DNA of 5,824 nucleotides from Acidicaldus organivorans (GTDB taxonomy: Bacteria > Pseudomonadota > Alphaproteobacteria > Acetobacterales > Acetobacteraceae): NCBI GenBank assembly GCA_000759655.1, contig KN173903.1, positions 1 to 5,824 of the forward strand, in the 5' to 3' direction. Shown in pieces: positions 1 to 5,027 of this stretch. Position numbers and translations under genes: made by a program. The stretch's first letter is position 1; every line of letters starts with the position of its first letter. The notes beneath the pieces are model-generated. The model saw only the letters and a program-made list of their open reading frames with translations. It did no database searches and was not told the origin of the DNA.

Positions 1-34
1 GTGGGGGGACGAAGGGGTGGGGGAAGGCGTCGTC

Positions 35-1360
35 TCAGAACTCCTCGAATTCATTCATCACGGCGGCGTTGCGCGCCACGCGGCGTTCGAGCAGGTTGAT
101 CTGCCAGGAGGCAAGCGCGGCCTCGCTTAAGGGAAGCGGCAGGCGCCGCGCCATCGAACGGGCCGAGTAGAACCGGCGCTGGAGCTCCTTCACCCCGGCG
201 ACGAGGGCTTCGGGGGTGAAGTTTTTGGGTACGAAATGGCAATGAACGCCCGGCCAGCGGTCCATGTTCGCCTCATCGATCAGCCGCCCCTCGGTCTTGA
301 GCCGCGCGTAGAGAGGCGTGCCGCGCAAAGGCGCCATCACGTTGAAATAGGCGGCATCGACCCGGTGTTCGGTGAGGAAATCATAGATCGCGCGAAAGAC
401 GGACGGGTCGTCCTCATCCGAACCGATCACGAAATTGAACGAGAAACTGATGCCGCGTTTCTTGAGATTGCGGATCACCCGGACATAGTCGTGGACGTGG
501 TTGAACGTCTTGTTCATCGCCTTGAGCGTCTTTTCGCTGATGCTTTCCACGCCCATGTTGACGTGGAGCAGGCCCGAGCGCTTGGCGAGATCGAGGAAGG
601 CCTCATCGAGGCAGAAATGGGCCGAGAACAGCGCGGACCAGCGGATGCGGAGCGGAATGAGCGCCTCGAGCAGGGCGCGGGTATAGACTCGGTTGCCGAC
701 GAACTGGCTTGCCGCGAAAAAGACGTGGCTTTTGCCCGAGAGTTCGATTTCGCGCACGATGTCTTCGACGGGGCGGAAACGGTAGCCGAAATCGCCATTC
801 AGTCGCCGCTCGGCGCAGAAATCGCAGGCGTAGGGGCAGCCGCGCGAATGCTGGATGACGACCGGGCTGTAGAAGGCGTAATTCCTCTTCTTGAGGAGAT
901 CCCAGCGCGGCGTGGGCAATCCGCGGAGGTTGGCCGGGGTGTCGCGGCGATAGATGGGAGCGAGCCGCCCCGCCACGAGATCGCGCAGCATGCGGGGGAA
1001 GACCTCTTCCGCCTCGCCCACGCACACCGCATCGGCGTGTTCGAGCATTTCCTCGGCATGGAACGTGGCGTGTGGCCCGCCCATGATCACGGGAACGCCA
1101 CGCTTTCGAAACGTATCGGCGATCTGGTAGGCGCGGAATGAGGTCACGGTGCGCACGGTAAGCCCCACCGCGTCCACCCTTGCCTCATAATCCGGCTCCT
1201 CGATCGCATCGTCGTGGAGGAGGACGTCCCAGTCCGGCGGGACGAGGGCAGCGAGATAGGGGAGCACCGCGCCGATGATCTTCCGCTTGCGTATGCGAAA
1301 CGGAACCGGGCGGTCGCGGGAGGCGAGCAGGGTGGGCTGGATGAGCAGGATCCGTGGCAT
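35..1360 (-). CDS. B12-binding-domain radical SAM protein
   Basis: 441-aa protein with two parts. The N-terminal third (about residues 1-140) has the Rossmann-like layout of cobalamin-binding domains, with GGPHAT at 94-99 and GEAEEVFP at 115-122. I see no DxHxxG base-off histidine motif. The radical SAM core follows: C175, C179 and C182 (CPYACDFC) form the CxxxCxxC site for the 4Fe-4S cluster that cleaves S-adenosylmethionine. GVES (270-273), FNFVIGSDEDD (308-318) and PLRGTPLY (344-351) match later conserved stretches of the B12-dependent class, and residues 377-402 resemble the C-terminal extension of hopanoid- and phosphonate-type members. Members methylate unactivated carbon or rearrange lipids, tetrapyrroles or antibiotics; the substrate cannot be read here. 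After beta-strand 2, where relatives often carry an acidic DD pair, this protein has FFAASQF (214-220). The start ATG has only a weak ribosome-binding site. Length is normal and the frame is intact. It stands alone on this strand and may be oxygen-regulated through the box at 1495-1508. Family assignment is firm, function unknown. Confidence 0.93.
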   Translation of the reverse strand: MPRILLIQPTLLASRDRPVPFRIRKRKIIGAVLPYLAALVPPDWDVLLHDDAIEEPDYEARVDAVGLTVRTVTSFRAYQIADTFRKRGVPVIMGGPHATFHAEEMLEHADAVCVGEAEEVFPRMLRDLVAGRLAPIYRRDTPANLRGLPTPRWDLLKKRNYAFYSPVVIQHSRGCPYACDFCAERRLNGDFGYRFRPVEDIVREIELSGKSHVFFAASQFVGNRVYTRALLEALIPLRIRWSALFSAHFCLDEAFLDLAKRSGLLHVNMGVESISEKTLKAMNKTFNHVHDYVRVIRNLKKRGISFSFNFVIGSDEDDPSVFRAIYDFLTEHRVDAAYFNVMAPLRGTPLYARLKTEGRLIDEANMDRWPGVHCHFVPKNFTPEALVAGVKELQRRFYSARSMARRLPLPLSEAALASWQINLLERRVARNAAVMNEFEEF

Positions 1361-1770
1361 GATCGGGCTTCTGCGACGTTCTCGGCCGGGGGGTCGGAGC
1401 CGCTCGGCGGAGCCTCAAGGGGCAGCGGAGCGGGACAAGGCGCGGGGCGGCCTTGCCCCTGTCACCGAGGATCAGCGCCCGGCCGGGTCGGTCCTTGATC
1501 CATGTCAAAACGGGCGGTTAGGGGGAGGAGGTCAAAAGGGGAGTATCACAAGCAAGCGTTGGCGTCCTTGCCCTGCGTCGAGGGGGGCGCATCTCGGGGT
1601 TGACCCCCGATCACGAGCCGGTGAGGCGTGGGCGCGCCTCAGGGAGGCCGAAGAGAGGGCGGGAGCGGAATCCGGGATCCATCGCGGGGGCTGCGATCAT
1701 CGCGACAGCGCGGGGCCTGTTCCCGAACGCGCCGGTCGCGTGGGCGCGGCGGGAGTCAGGGTCGATTTGG
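1361..1770. other. Long GC-rich intergenic region, no convincing gene
   Basis: Between the minus-strand radical SAM gene and the plus-strand HEPN module promoter. Open frames exist on both strands, but they are Arg/Pro/Gly-rich, have no good ribosome-binding site and match no domain I know. It holds the FNR/FixK-like box at 1495-1508, a dyad TCGGGG-N5-CCCCGA at 1594-1610, and a short hairpin GCTG...CAGC at 1690-1709 around GCGATCATCGC. The dyads may be regulatory, but in DNA this rich in GC they are also expected by chance. Confidence 0.6.
1495..1508. promoter_or_regulatory. Candidate FNR/FixK-type binding site
   Basis: TTGATCCATGTCAA fits the anaerobox consensus TTGAY-N4-RTCAA bound by FNR, FnrL and FixK-type regulators of alphaproteobacteria. 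Its outer arms TTGA and TCAA are exact. The centre lies about 141 bp upstream of the radical SAM start codon, so a class II promoter here would give a leader of about 100 nt. No strong -10 box is visible at the expected place on the minus strand. An oxygen-responsive site would suit an oxygen-sensitive Fe-S enzyme, but the link is inference. Confidence 0.5.
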
Positions 1771-1800
1771 TTGACGCTGGGGGTAGAGTGATGCTATGAA
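1771..1800 (+). promoter_or_regulatory. Candidate sigma-70 promoter of HEPN module
   Basis: TTGACG (1771-1776) and TATGAA (1795-1800) are separated by 18 bp and match the consensus at 5/6 and 4/6 positions. Transcription would start near 1807, leaving a leader of roughly 120 nt that carries the hairpin and inverted repeats at 1806-1879 before the first gene of the pair. Confidence 0.5.
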
Positions 1801-1805
1801 ATACG

Positions 1806-1824
1806 CTTGCCCTGAAAGGGCAGG
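1806..1824 (+). repeat. Short stable hairpin in 5' leader
   Basis: CTTGCCCT and AGGGCAGG pair as an 8-bp stem (one T-G wobble) around the 3-nt loop GAA. It lies at the predicted transcription start of the HEPN module. No T-tract follows, so it is not an obvious terminator. Confidence 0.5.
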
Positions 1825-1829
1825 TAGCA

Positions 1830-1879
1830 GGTGCGGTCTGTGGGTATATAGAAACGTCGATCGAGGTATATACCGCACC
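1830..1879. repeat. Inverted repeat with nested palindromes, possible operator
   Basis: GGTGCGGT (1830-1837) and ACCGCACC (1872-1879) are perfect 8-bp inverted arms 34 bp apart. Inside are a direct repeat of GGTATATA (1843-1850 and 1865-1872), the second forming the perfect palindrome GGTATATACC (1865-1874), and a TCGATCGA palindrome (1857-1864). The position between the candidate promoter and the first gene suits an operator for self-repression, common in toxin-antitoxin operons, or a structured leader RNA. Protein binding is not shown by the sequence. Confidence 0.5.
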
Positions 1880-1929
1880 AGAGTTTATATGTTGGGGGGC
1901 TTTCGCTGGCACCTCCCGAGGGGATAGTT

Positions 1930-2226
1930 ATGAGCACGAATCAGGAAGGTTTGAAAGCCACGATCAAAGAGGTGCTCATGGAGCTGTTCCCGGACGCCCC
2001 GATCGAGGACGTCTTCCCCAACCCCATGGTCGATGATGATGGCGACCCGATTTTACGGATTTTCGTGGTGCTGGGTAATACGAAAGAGAAGCTCGACCCC
2101 AAGGCTCGGCTCGGCTTGATCAGGAAGTTGCGGACGCGGCTTGCCGAGATCGGCCACGATGAATTCCCGGTAGTGAGCTTCTATTCTAGCGATGAGGCTA
2201 GGAAGCTGAGGTTTGAAACCGCGTGA
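1930..2226 (+). CDS. Small conserved-looking partner of HEPN-like protein
   Basis: 98-aa soluble protein with no signal peptide or membrane segment. The start ATG follows GAGGGG (1918-1923) by 6 nt. The N-terminal half looks helical (KATIKEVLMELFPDAPI). An acidic stretch, VDDDGDP at about 34-40, leads into a strand (ILRIFVVL). Then comes a Lys/Arg-rich helix (KARLGLIRKLRTRLAEIG) and an ending EFPVVSFYSSDEARKL. The acidic loop plus strand recalls a metal-binding or dimer interface, but I recognise no catalytic motif. The GSxxx...DxD signature of minimal nucleotidyltransferases, the usual HEPN partners, is absent. The following gene overlaps its last 14 nt, so the two are almost certainly translated together. 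From context it could be the antitoxin or regulator of a HEPN toxin. The gene is well supported; the role is inference. Confidence 0.85.
   Translation: MSTNQEGLKATIKEVLMELFPDAPIEDVFPNPMVDDDGDPILRIFVVLGNTKEKLDPKARLGLIRKLRTRLAEIGHDEFPVVSFYSSDEARKLRFETA
2200..2205 (+). promoter_or_regulatory. Ribosome-binding site supporting a TTG start
   Basis: AGGAAG lies 7 nt before the TTG at 2213, inside the 3' end of the upstream gene. This supports TTG as the HEPN-like initiator and makes re-initiation by ribosomes finishing the first gene likely. Confidence 0.6.
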
Positions 2227-2758
2227 TCTGATCGAGACCGCGCGGCTCCTGCTCGCGGCGGAGGAAAACGATTGGACGGAGGCTGCTCTTCGCCGCGCCG
2301 TGAGCTCCTGTTATTACGCGCTCTTCCATGCTTTGGCCCGGCAGTGCGCGGATCTCCTCATCGGCAGGCTCGAAGATCGAGAACAGCGGCGTGAAATCTG
2401 GCGTCACGTCTATCGTGCGCTCAATCATGGCGATGCCAAAGAAAAATGCCTGAAGGAAGAAATAAAAGAGTTTGGCGAAAACATCCTGTATTTTGCCGAT
2501 GCTTTCGTGGATTTTCAAATAAAACGCCATTCTGCTGATTATGACCCTTTTCCGGATCTCTCCGATGATCCGCCCATGAGATTTACGAAACAAGCCGTTA
2601 TGGATGTCATCGACCTTGCCGAGGTTGCCATAGACAGCCTCGAGGCTGCACCGGAAGAGGATCGACGCGGTTTTTGCGCCTTCATTCTGCTCAAAAGCCG
2701 GAATGAAGACGGGGATCGCGAACGCTTACAAAAAGCGCGAAAGCGCCGGAGCAAGTAA
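2213..2758 (+). CDS. HEPN-like domain protein, putative toxin/ribonuclease
   Basis: 181-aa, all-helical, soluble protein. The start is TTG, chosen because translation from it gives MKPRDLIETARLLL, the N-terminus I expect for the family, and because AGGAAG (2200-2205) lies 7 nt upstream; no in-frame ATG fits. The segment LRRAVSSCYYALFHALARQCADLL (26-49) matches the first conserved helix of HEPN-type proteins (RRAxxxxYYAxFHA). WRHVYRALNHG (63-73) and KRHSADYDP (104-112) match the later conserved RHxADYDP block. HEPN proteins are often metal-independent RNases with an Rx4-6H motif. Here R60-x4-H65 fits the spacing, but R105-H106 are adjacent in the last conserved helix, so the active residues are uncertain. 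The C-terminus (152-181) is highly charged and basic. Overlap with the upstream gene implies translational coupling and a fixed protein ratio, as in toxin-antitoxin pairs. GC is lower than in the flanking genes. The fold call is good, the toxic activity is inferred. Confidence 0.85.
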   Translation: MKPRDLIETARLLLAAEENDWTEAALRRAVSSCYYALFHALARQCADLLIGRLEDREQRREIWRHVYRALNHGDAKEKCLKEEIKEFGENILYFADAFVDFQIKRHSADYDPFPDLSDDPPMRFTKQAVMDVIDLAEVAIDSLEAAPEEDRRGFCAFILLKSRNEDGDRERLQKARKRRSK

Positions 2759-3014
2759 AACGCGGGATCAAAATAGGGCGCCACGCCAGCGGCAAACCCG
2801 AACCCGTCCGATGCGCCGATGAGGCAGGGCATGCCGCCTGAGGAGACCTCCCGTTGCCGCCGCGGGATCAGCGAGGAGCAGCCCGGCACGGGTCAGGGGA
2901 TGGTACGAGCGCCGCGTTGTCCCGCCAACTGAACAAGCGACACTTGCGGCAGGGTGCGAGACGGCAGATCAGCTGGACATCGTCGCGCCCCGTGCGGACG
3001 GTTTATTATGACGT
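2759..3014. other. Intergenic stretch, no gene supported
   Basis: Between the convergent HEPN-like and GIY-YIG genes. No frame has domain similarity or a ribosome-binding site. The 10-mer CGCGGGATCA occurs at 2761-2770 and again at 2861-2870. No classical T-tailed terminator is seen for either gene. Composition is GC-rich up to about 3000 and then turns sharply AT-rich. Confidence 0.55.
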
Positions 3015-3023
3015 TCACGGGGC
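2987..3023 (-). repeat. Inverted repeat spanning GIY-YIG stop codon
   Basis: GCCCCGTG (2987-2994) and CACGGGGC (3016-3023) are perfect 8-bp arms around 21 nt, one arm containing the stop codon of the minus-strand gene. It could slow RNA polymerase or protect the mRNA end, but the loop is long and no U-tract follows. It also sits at the border where composition changes from AT-rich to GC-rich. Confidence 0.4.
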
Positions 3024-3446
3024 AGTGATTTTCTTTTCTTCGCCGTTTACATATGTCACATAAATTATGGTTTTTTTGTAAAGGAAATTTTCGGTTTTAC
3101 TCTCATTGAGCTCCGGTTTTATTTTGTAAATTAATGCGGCTTCCACCCTTTCACGCTCTTCTTTTGTGACCCGCGTTCCGGAACGCGGCACTATTTTTGC
3201 CACACTCACGAGAATAATCTCATCCTCCTTGAGATGTTTCTTCCATTCAGACCGCATGTCGTGGTTGTCCAGGCGTTCCTGAGCGTTTTTGGATTGGCCG
3301 ATGTAAAGGACGCGATTTGATGAAAGACTGCCACTCCCCTTTTTCTTACCCGCGTGAATCCGATAGATATCGTAACCTTTTCCGATGTTACTTATTTCTT
3401 CTTCCTCATAAAAGCGAACGAATTCCAATTCATACTCTTTAACCAT
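3015..3446 (-). CDS. Single-domain GIY-YIG nuclease
   Basis: 143-aa protein with nearly every hallmark of the GIY-YIG fold. YDIYRI at 25-30 holds the GIY-equivalent strand, VLYIGQS at 46-52 holds YIG, R58 and H62 lie in ERLDNHD, E102 (RVEAALI) is the metal-binding glutamate, and N114 (KPELNE) is the conserved asparagine. Family members cut DNA, as in homing endonucleases, UvrC, restriction enzymes and mobile-element proteins. No DNA-binding extension is present, only a 25-residue tail. The start at 3446 is chosen over upstream in-frame codons because AAGGAG (3455-3460) sits 8 nt before it and because the AT-rich, Lys/Glu-rich coding composition begins there; upstream the frame is GC-rich and low-complexity. 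Base composition is strikingly AT-rich compared with all neighbours, a sign of recent horizontal transfer. It converges on the HEPN-like gene. The biological target is unknown. Confidence 0.9.
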   Translation of the reverse strand: MVKEYELEFVRFYEEEEISNIGKGYDIYRIHAGKKKGSGSLSSNRVLYIGQSKNAQERLDNHDMRSEWKKHLKEDEIILVSVAKIVPRSGTRVTKEERERVEAALIYKIKPELNESKTENFLYKKTIIYVTYVNGEEKKITAP

Positions 3447-3454
3447 GTCGAAAA

Positions 3455-3460
3455 CTCCTT
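3455..3460 (-). promoter_or_regulatory. Ribosome-binding site fixing the GIY-YIG start
   Basis: AAGGAG read on the minus strand, 8 nt before the ATG at 3446. It argues against the longer in-frame start (GTG at 3713). Confidence 0.75.
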
Positions 3461-3667
3461 GACCTTCGGGCATCGACGGCGCCCGGCCACCGGCGTCCGC
3501 CCGTCTGACGAACGTTGAGGCGATGTGGGGGCGGGCCAGAGGCGGTTCAAGCCCCGGGCGGGGGCGACGTGCCCTGCGCGACCAGTCTGATCGATGCTCC
3601 TCCGAAACCAATCCTTCAAGCAGACGAAATTCGTCACAAGCGCTGTGGGCCTCATTTTCCCGCTTGA

Positions 3668-3682
3668 CAGGGACGATCCCTG
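3668..3682. repeat. Operator-like dyad overlapping a TTGACA box
   Basis: CAGGGA-CGA-TCCCTG is a perfect 6-bp inverted repeat with a 3-bp centre that overlaps the last two bases of TTGACA at 3664-3669. The layout suits a repressor site on a plus-strand promoter, but the -10 region is poor. Confidence 0.35.
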
Positions 3683-3763
3683 ACACCATCTCGGCCGCCA
3701 ATTGGCGCCTCACCGCAGCCCAAAATTCGCTGCTGTTCAGCTTGATCGAACAATCAACGAAAG

Positions 3764-3793
3764 CGCCCGGAGGTGCACCTACACCCCCGGGCG
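3764..3793 (+). repeat. Inverted repeat enclosing a perfect palindrome
   Basis: CGCCCGG (3764-3770) and CCGGGCG (3787-3793) pair around the 10-bp palindrome AGGTGCACCT (3771-3780). It lies about 70 bp before the second GIY-YIG-like gene and, with the hairpin at 3803-3826, would make its leader highly structured. Confidence 0.45.
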
Positions 3794-3802
3794 ATCGTCG
3801 AT

Positions 3803-3826
3803 CCGCCGGCGCGCCAACGCCGGCGG
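3803..3826 (+). repeat. Strong GC-rich hairpin before second GIY-YIG gene
   Basis: CCGCCGGCG and CGCCGGCGG form a perfect 9-bp stem with the 6-nt loop CGCCAA. Its end is 24 nt upstream of the ribosome-binding site. No T-tract follows, so it is more likely an operator or leader structure than an intrinsic terminator. Confidence 0.5.
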
Positions 3827-3850
3827 GTTATCCCGCAACCTCGTTCATGA

Positions 3851-3856
3851 AAGGAG
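3851..3856 (+). promoter_or_regulatory. Ribosome-binding site choosing ATG 3863
   Basis: AAGGAG lies 6 nt before ATG 3863 but only 3 nt before the in-frame GTG at 3860, so the ATG is the likely initiator. Confidence 0.7.
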
Positions 3857-3862
3857 ATCGTG

Positions 3863-4165
3863 ATGGCGATCCCAATCGGTGGCTACATCTTCGATGGCCC
3901 GTTTCCCAGCCCCGACAGCCTTCAGAGCCGTTCCGGTGTTTATGCCATTCTCGATCCGCTTGGTAATGGCCGCTGGAAGGTCCTGGACATCGGTGAGTCC
4001 GGCGACCTGTGGACCCGGGTCAAGAGCCATGACCGGGAGGAGTGCTGGAACCGCCAGACATCGTCGCGCTGGCAGGTTGCTGCTTTCTACTGCGACGCGC
4101 CGACCCGGATGCGGGTCGAAAAAGAGTTGCGCGACCGGTACAAACTGCCCTGCGGCAAGCAGTAA
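3863..4165 (+). CDS. Diverged GIY-YIG-like small protein
   Basis: 100-aa protein whose elements line up with a GIY-YIG domain. SGVYAIL (24-30) replaces GIY, KVLDIGES (39-46) replaces YIG with DIG, R52 and H56 sit in LWTRVKSHDREECW, and E86/E88 lie in a late helix (VEKELRDRYKLPCG). The tyrosine of YIG is replaced by D42, and the usual asparagine near the C-terminus is not evident; KLPCG stands there. The ending resembles small uncharacterised proteins that finish in (N/D)PPCG, recalled rather than searched. Such changes may mean altered catalysis or a non-nuclease role. GC content and codon use match the host, unlike the AT-rich GIY-YIG neighbour on the other strand. It converges on the peroxiredoxin gene with a 111-bp gap. 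The fold call is moderately sure, activity uncertain. Confidence 0.8.
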   Translation: MAIPIGGYIFDGPFPSPDSLQSRSGVYAILDPLGNGRWKVLDIGESGDLWTRVKSHDREECWNRQTSSRWQVAAFYCDAPTRMRVEKELRDRYKLPCGKQ

Positions 4166-4258
4166 TCAAGCCGTAATACGGACTGGTAGGGCGGCAGCGA
4201 AACGCCCCGCCCCCCTGGCCTGCTCCCCCTTGCCTGCGCCCGCTGGCCCAGGGGCCCG

Positions 4259-4283
4259 GGCCTCAGGCGGAGCCCCTCAGGCC
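4259..4283 (-). repeat. GC-rich hairpin at peroxiredoxin stop codon
   Basis: GGCCT (4259-4263) and AGGCC (4279-4283) pair, with an inner AGG/CCT pairing across one mismatch. It straddles the stop codon of the minus-strand gene in the 111-bp convergent gap. There is no T-tract, so a terminator role is only possible. Confidence 0.3.
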
Positions 4284-4951
4284 GGGACCTTGGTCAGCCG
4301 CAGATAGGGAGTAAGCGCGCGGAAGCCCTGCGGGAAGAGCTTCTTCGCCTCCTCGTCCGGGATGGAGGTCGGGATCACCGCCTCATCGCCCGGCCGCCAG
4401 TTGACCGGCGTGGCAAGCCTCGTGCGCTCGTTGAACTGCAACGCATCGACCACGCGCAGGATCTCGTCCATGTTGCGCCCGATCGTCATCGGATAGATCA
4501 TCATCAGCCGGATCCGCTTGTCGGGGCCGATGATGAAGACGGTGCGCACCGTCTGGTTGTCGGCGGCGCTGCGCCCGGCCGCATTGTCACCCGCTTCCGC
4601 GGGCAGCATGTGGTAGAGCTTGGCCACCTTGAGGTCGGCATCGCCGATGATCGGGTAGTTGGGCGCCGAGCCCTGGGTGCGGGCGATGTCGTCGGCCCAG
4701 CGGCGATGATCCTCCACCGGATCGACCGAAAGCCCGATCAGCTTGACGTTGCGCCGGTCGAACTCGGGCTTGAGCCGGGCGAAGGCGCCGAGCTCGGTGG
4801 TGCAGATCGGAGTGAAGTCCTTGGGATGCGAGAAGAGGATCGCCCAGGACGTGCCGATCCATTCATGGAAGCGGATGCGCCCCTCCGTGGTCTCGGCCTC
4901 GAAATCGGGGGCGATGTCGCCAATACGCAGGCAGTGCGGTTCGGTCGTCAT
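4277..4951 (-). CDS. 1-Cys peroxiredoxin (Prx6-type)
   Basis: 224-aa cytosolic thiol peroxidase that reduces hydrogen peroxide, organic hydroperoxides and possibly peroxynitrite. The active-site block HPKDFTPICTTE (42-53) gives the PxxxTxxC motif: P43, T47 and peroxidatic C50. R136 in TVRTVFIIG is the second conserved catalytic arginine. The C-terminal part (TPVNWRPGDEAVIP...EEAKKLFPQGF...YLRLTKVPA) is the extension typical of the Prx6 subfamily, and the length matches. C7 is the only other cysteine and is not in a resolving position, so a 1-Cys mechanism using an outside thiol is likely. The start at 4951 is set by AAGGAGG 5 nt upstream and by the MTTEPHCLRIGDIAPDF N-terminus; the open frame upstream is low-complexity Arg/Gly/Pro. 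The upstream gene on the same strand is an XRE regulator, with 135 bp between that may hold a promoter. Confident call. Confidence 0.96.
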   Translation of the reverse strand: MTTEPHCLRIGDIAPDFEAETTEGRIRFHEWIGTSWAILFSHPKDFTPICTTELGAFARLKPEFDRRNVKLIGLSVDPVEDHRRWADDIARTQGSAPNYPIIGDADLKVAKLYHMLPAEAGDNAAGRSAADNQTVRTVFIIGPDKRIRLMMIYPMTIGRNMDEILRVVDALQFNERTRLATPVNWRPGDEAVIPTSIPDEEAKKLFPQGFRALTPYLRLTKVPA

Positions 4952-4952
4952 G

Positions 4953-4978
4953 CTCTCCTCCTTGCCTCTCCTCCTTGC
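4953..4978 (-). repeat. 13-bp tandem duplication containing the ribosome-binding site
   Basis: CTCTCCTCCTTGC occurs twice with no gap (4953-4965 and 4966-4978). On the minus strand each copy carries AAGGAGG. The copy at 4957-4963 is 5 nt from the peroxiredoxin ATG and serves as its ribosome-binding site; the second lies 13 nt further upstream. Confidence 0.85.
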
Positions 4979-5027
4979 GCGCGCCCGGGGGCCGCTGGCG
5001 CGGCACCTCGCGGCTTGGGCCCTCAAT

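Larger units (their letters stand above)
3461..3850. other. Divergent intergenic region rich in dyads
   Basis: Separates two divergently transcribed GIY-YIG genes. Positions 3480-3580 are very GC-rich and 3590-3760 are near balanced. A minus-strand frame stays open from about 3828 into the GIY-YIG gene, and its middle part (FWAAVRRQLAAEMVSGIVP... at roughly 3735-3590) looks somewhat protein-like. It lacks a good ribosome-binding site and I recognise nothing in it, so it is not called as a gene. TTGACA (3664-3669) is a consensus -35 without a matching -10. Several inverted repeats are listed separately. Confidence 0.5.

Noticed and set aside
236..1141. 301-aa plus-strand open frame antisense to the radical SAM gene
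   Set aside because: It mirrors a clearly coding minus-strand gene with intact motifs. Its His/Glu/Asp/Ala-rich composition is the typical shadow of a GC-rich gene.
1594..1610. TTGACC with dyad TCGGGG/CCCCGA considered as a promoter with operator
   Set aside because: No -10 match at 16-18 bp spacing; GC-rich dyads of this size are common here.
1275..1799. 174-aa plus-strand frame in the intergenic region
   Set aside because: Arg/Gly-rich, partly antisense to the radical SAM gene, no ribosome-binding site, no recognisable domain.
2761..2870. CGCGGGATCA repeated exactly 100 bp apart, considered as insertion footprint
   Set aside because: Only 10 bp, no inverted ends or transposase between the copies; chance is plausible.
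2987..3023. Inverted repeat considered as an intrinsic terminator
   Set aside because: The loop is 21 nt and no T-tract follows on the minus strand.
3015..3713. 232-aa version of the GIY-YIG protein from an upstream GTG
   Set aside because: The AAGGAG at 3455-3460 and the abrupt composition change support the start at 3446. The extra 89 residues contain low-complexity GC-rich sequence.
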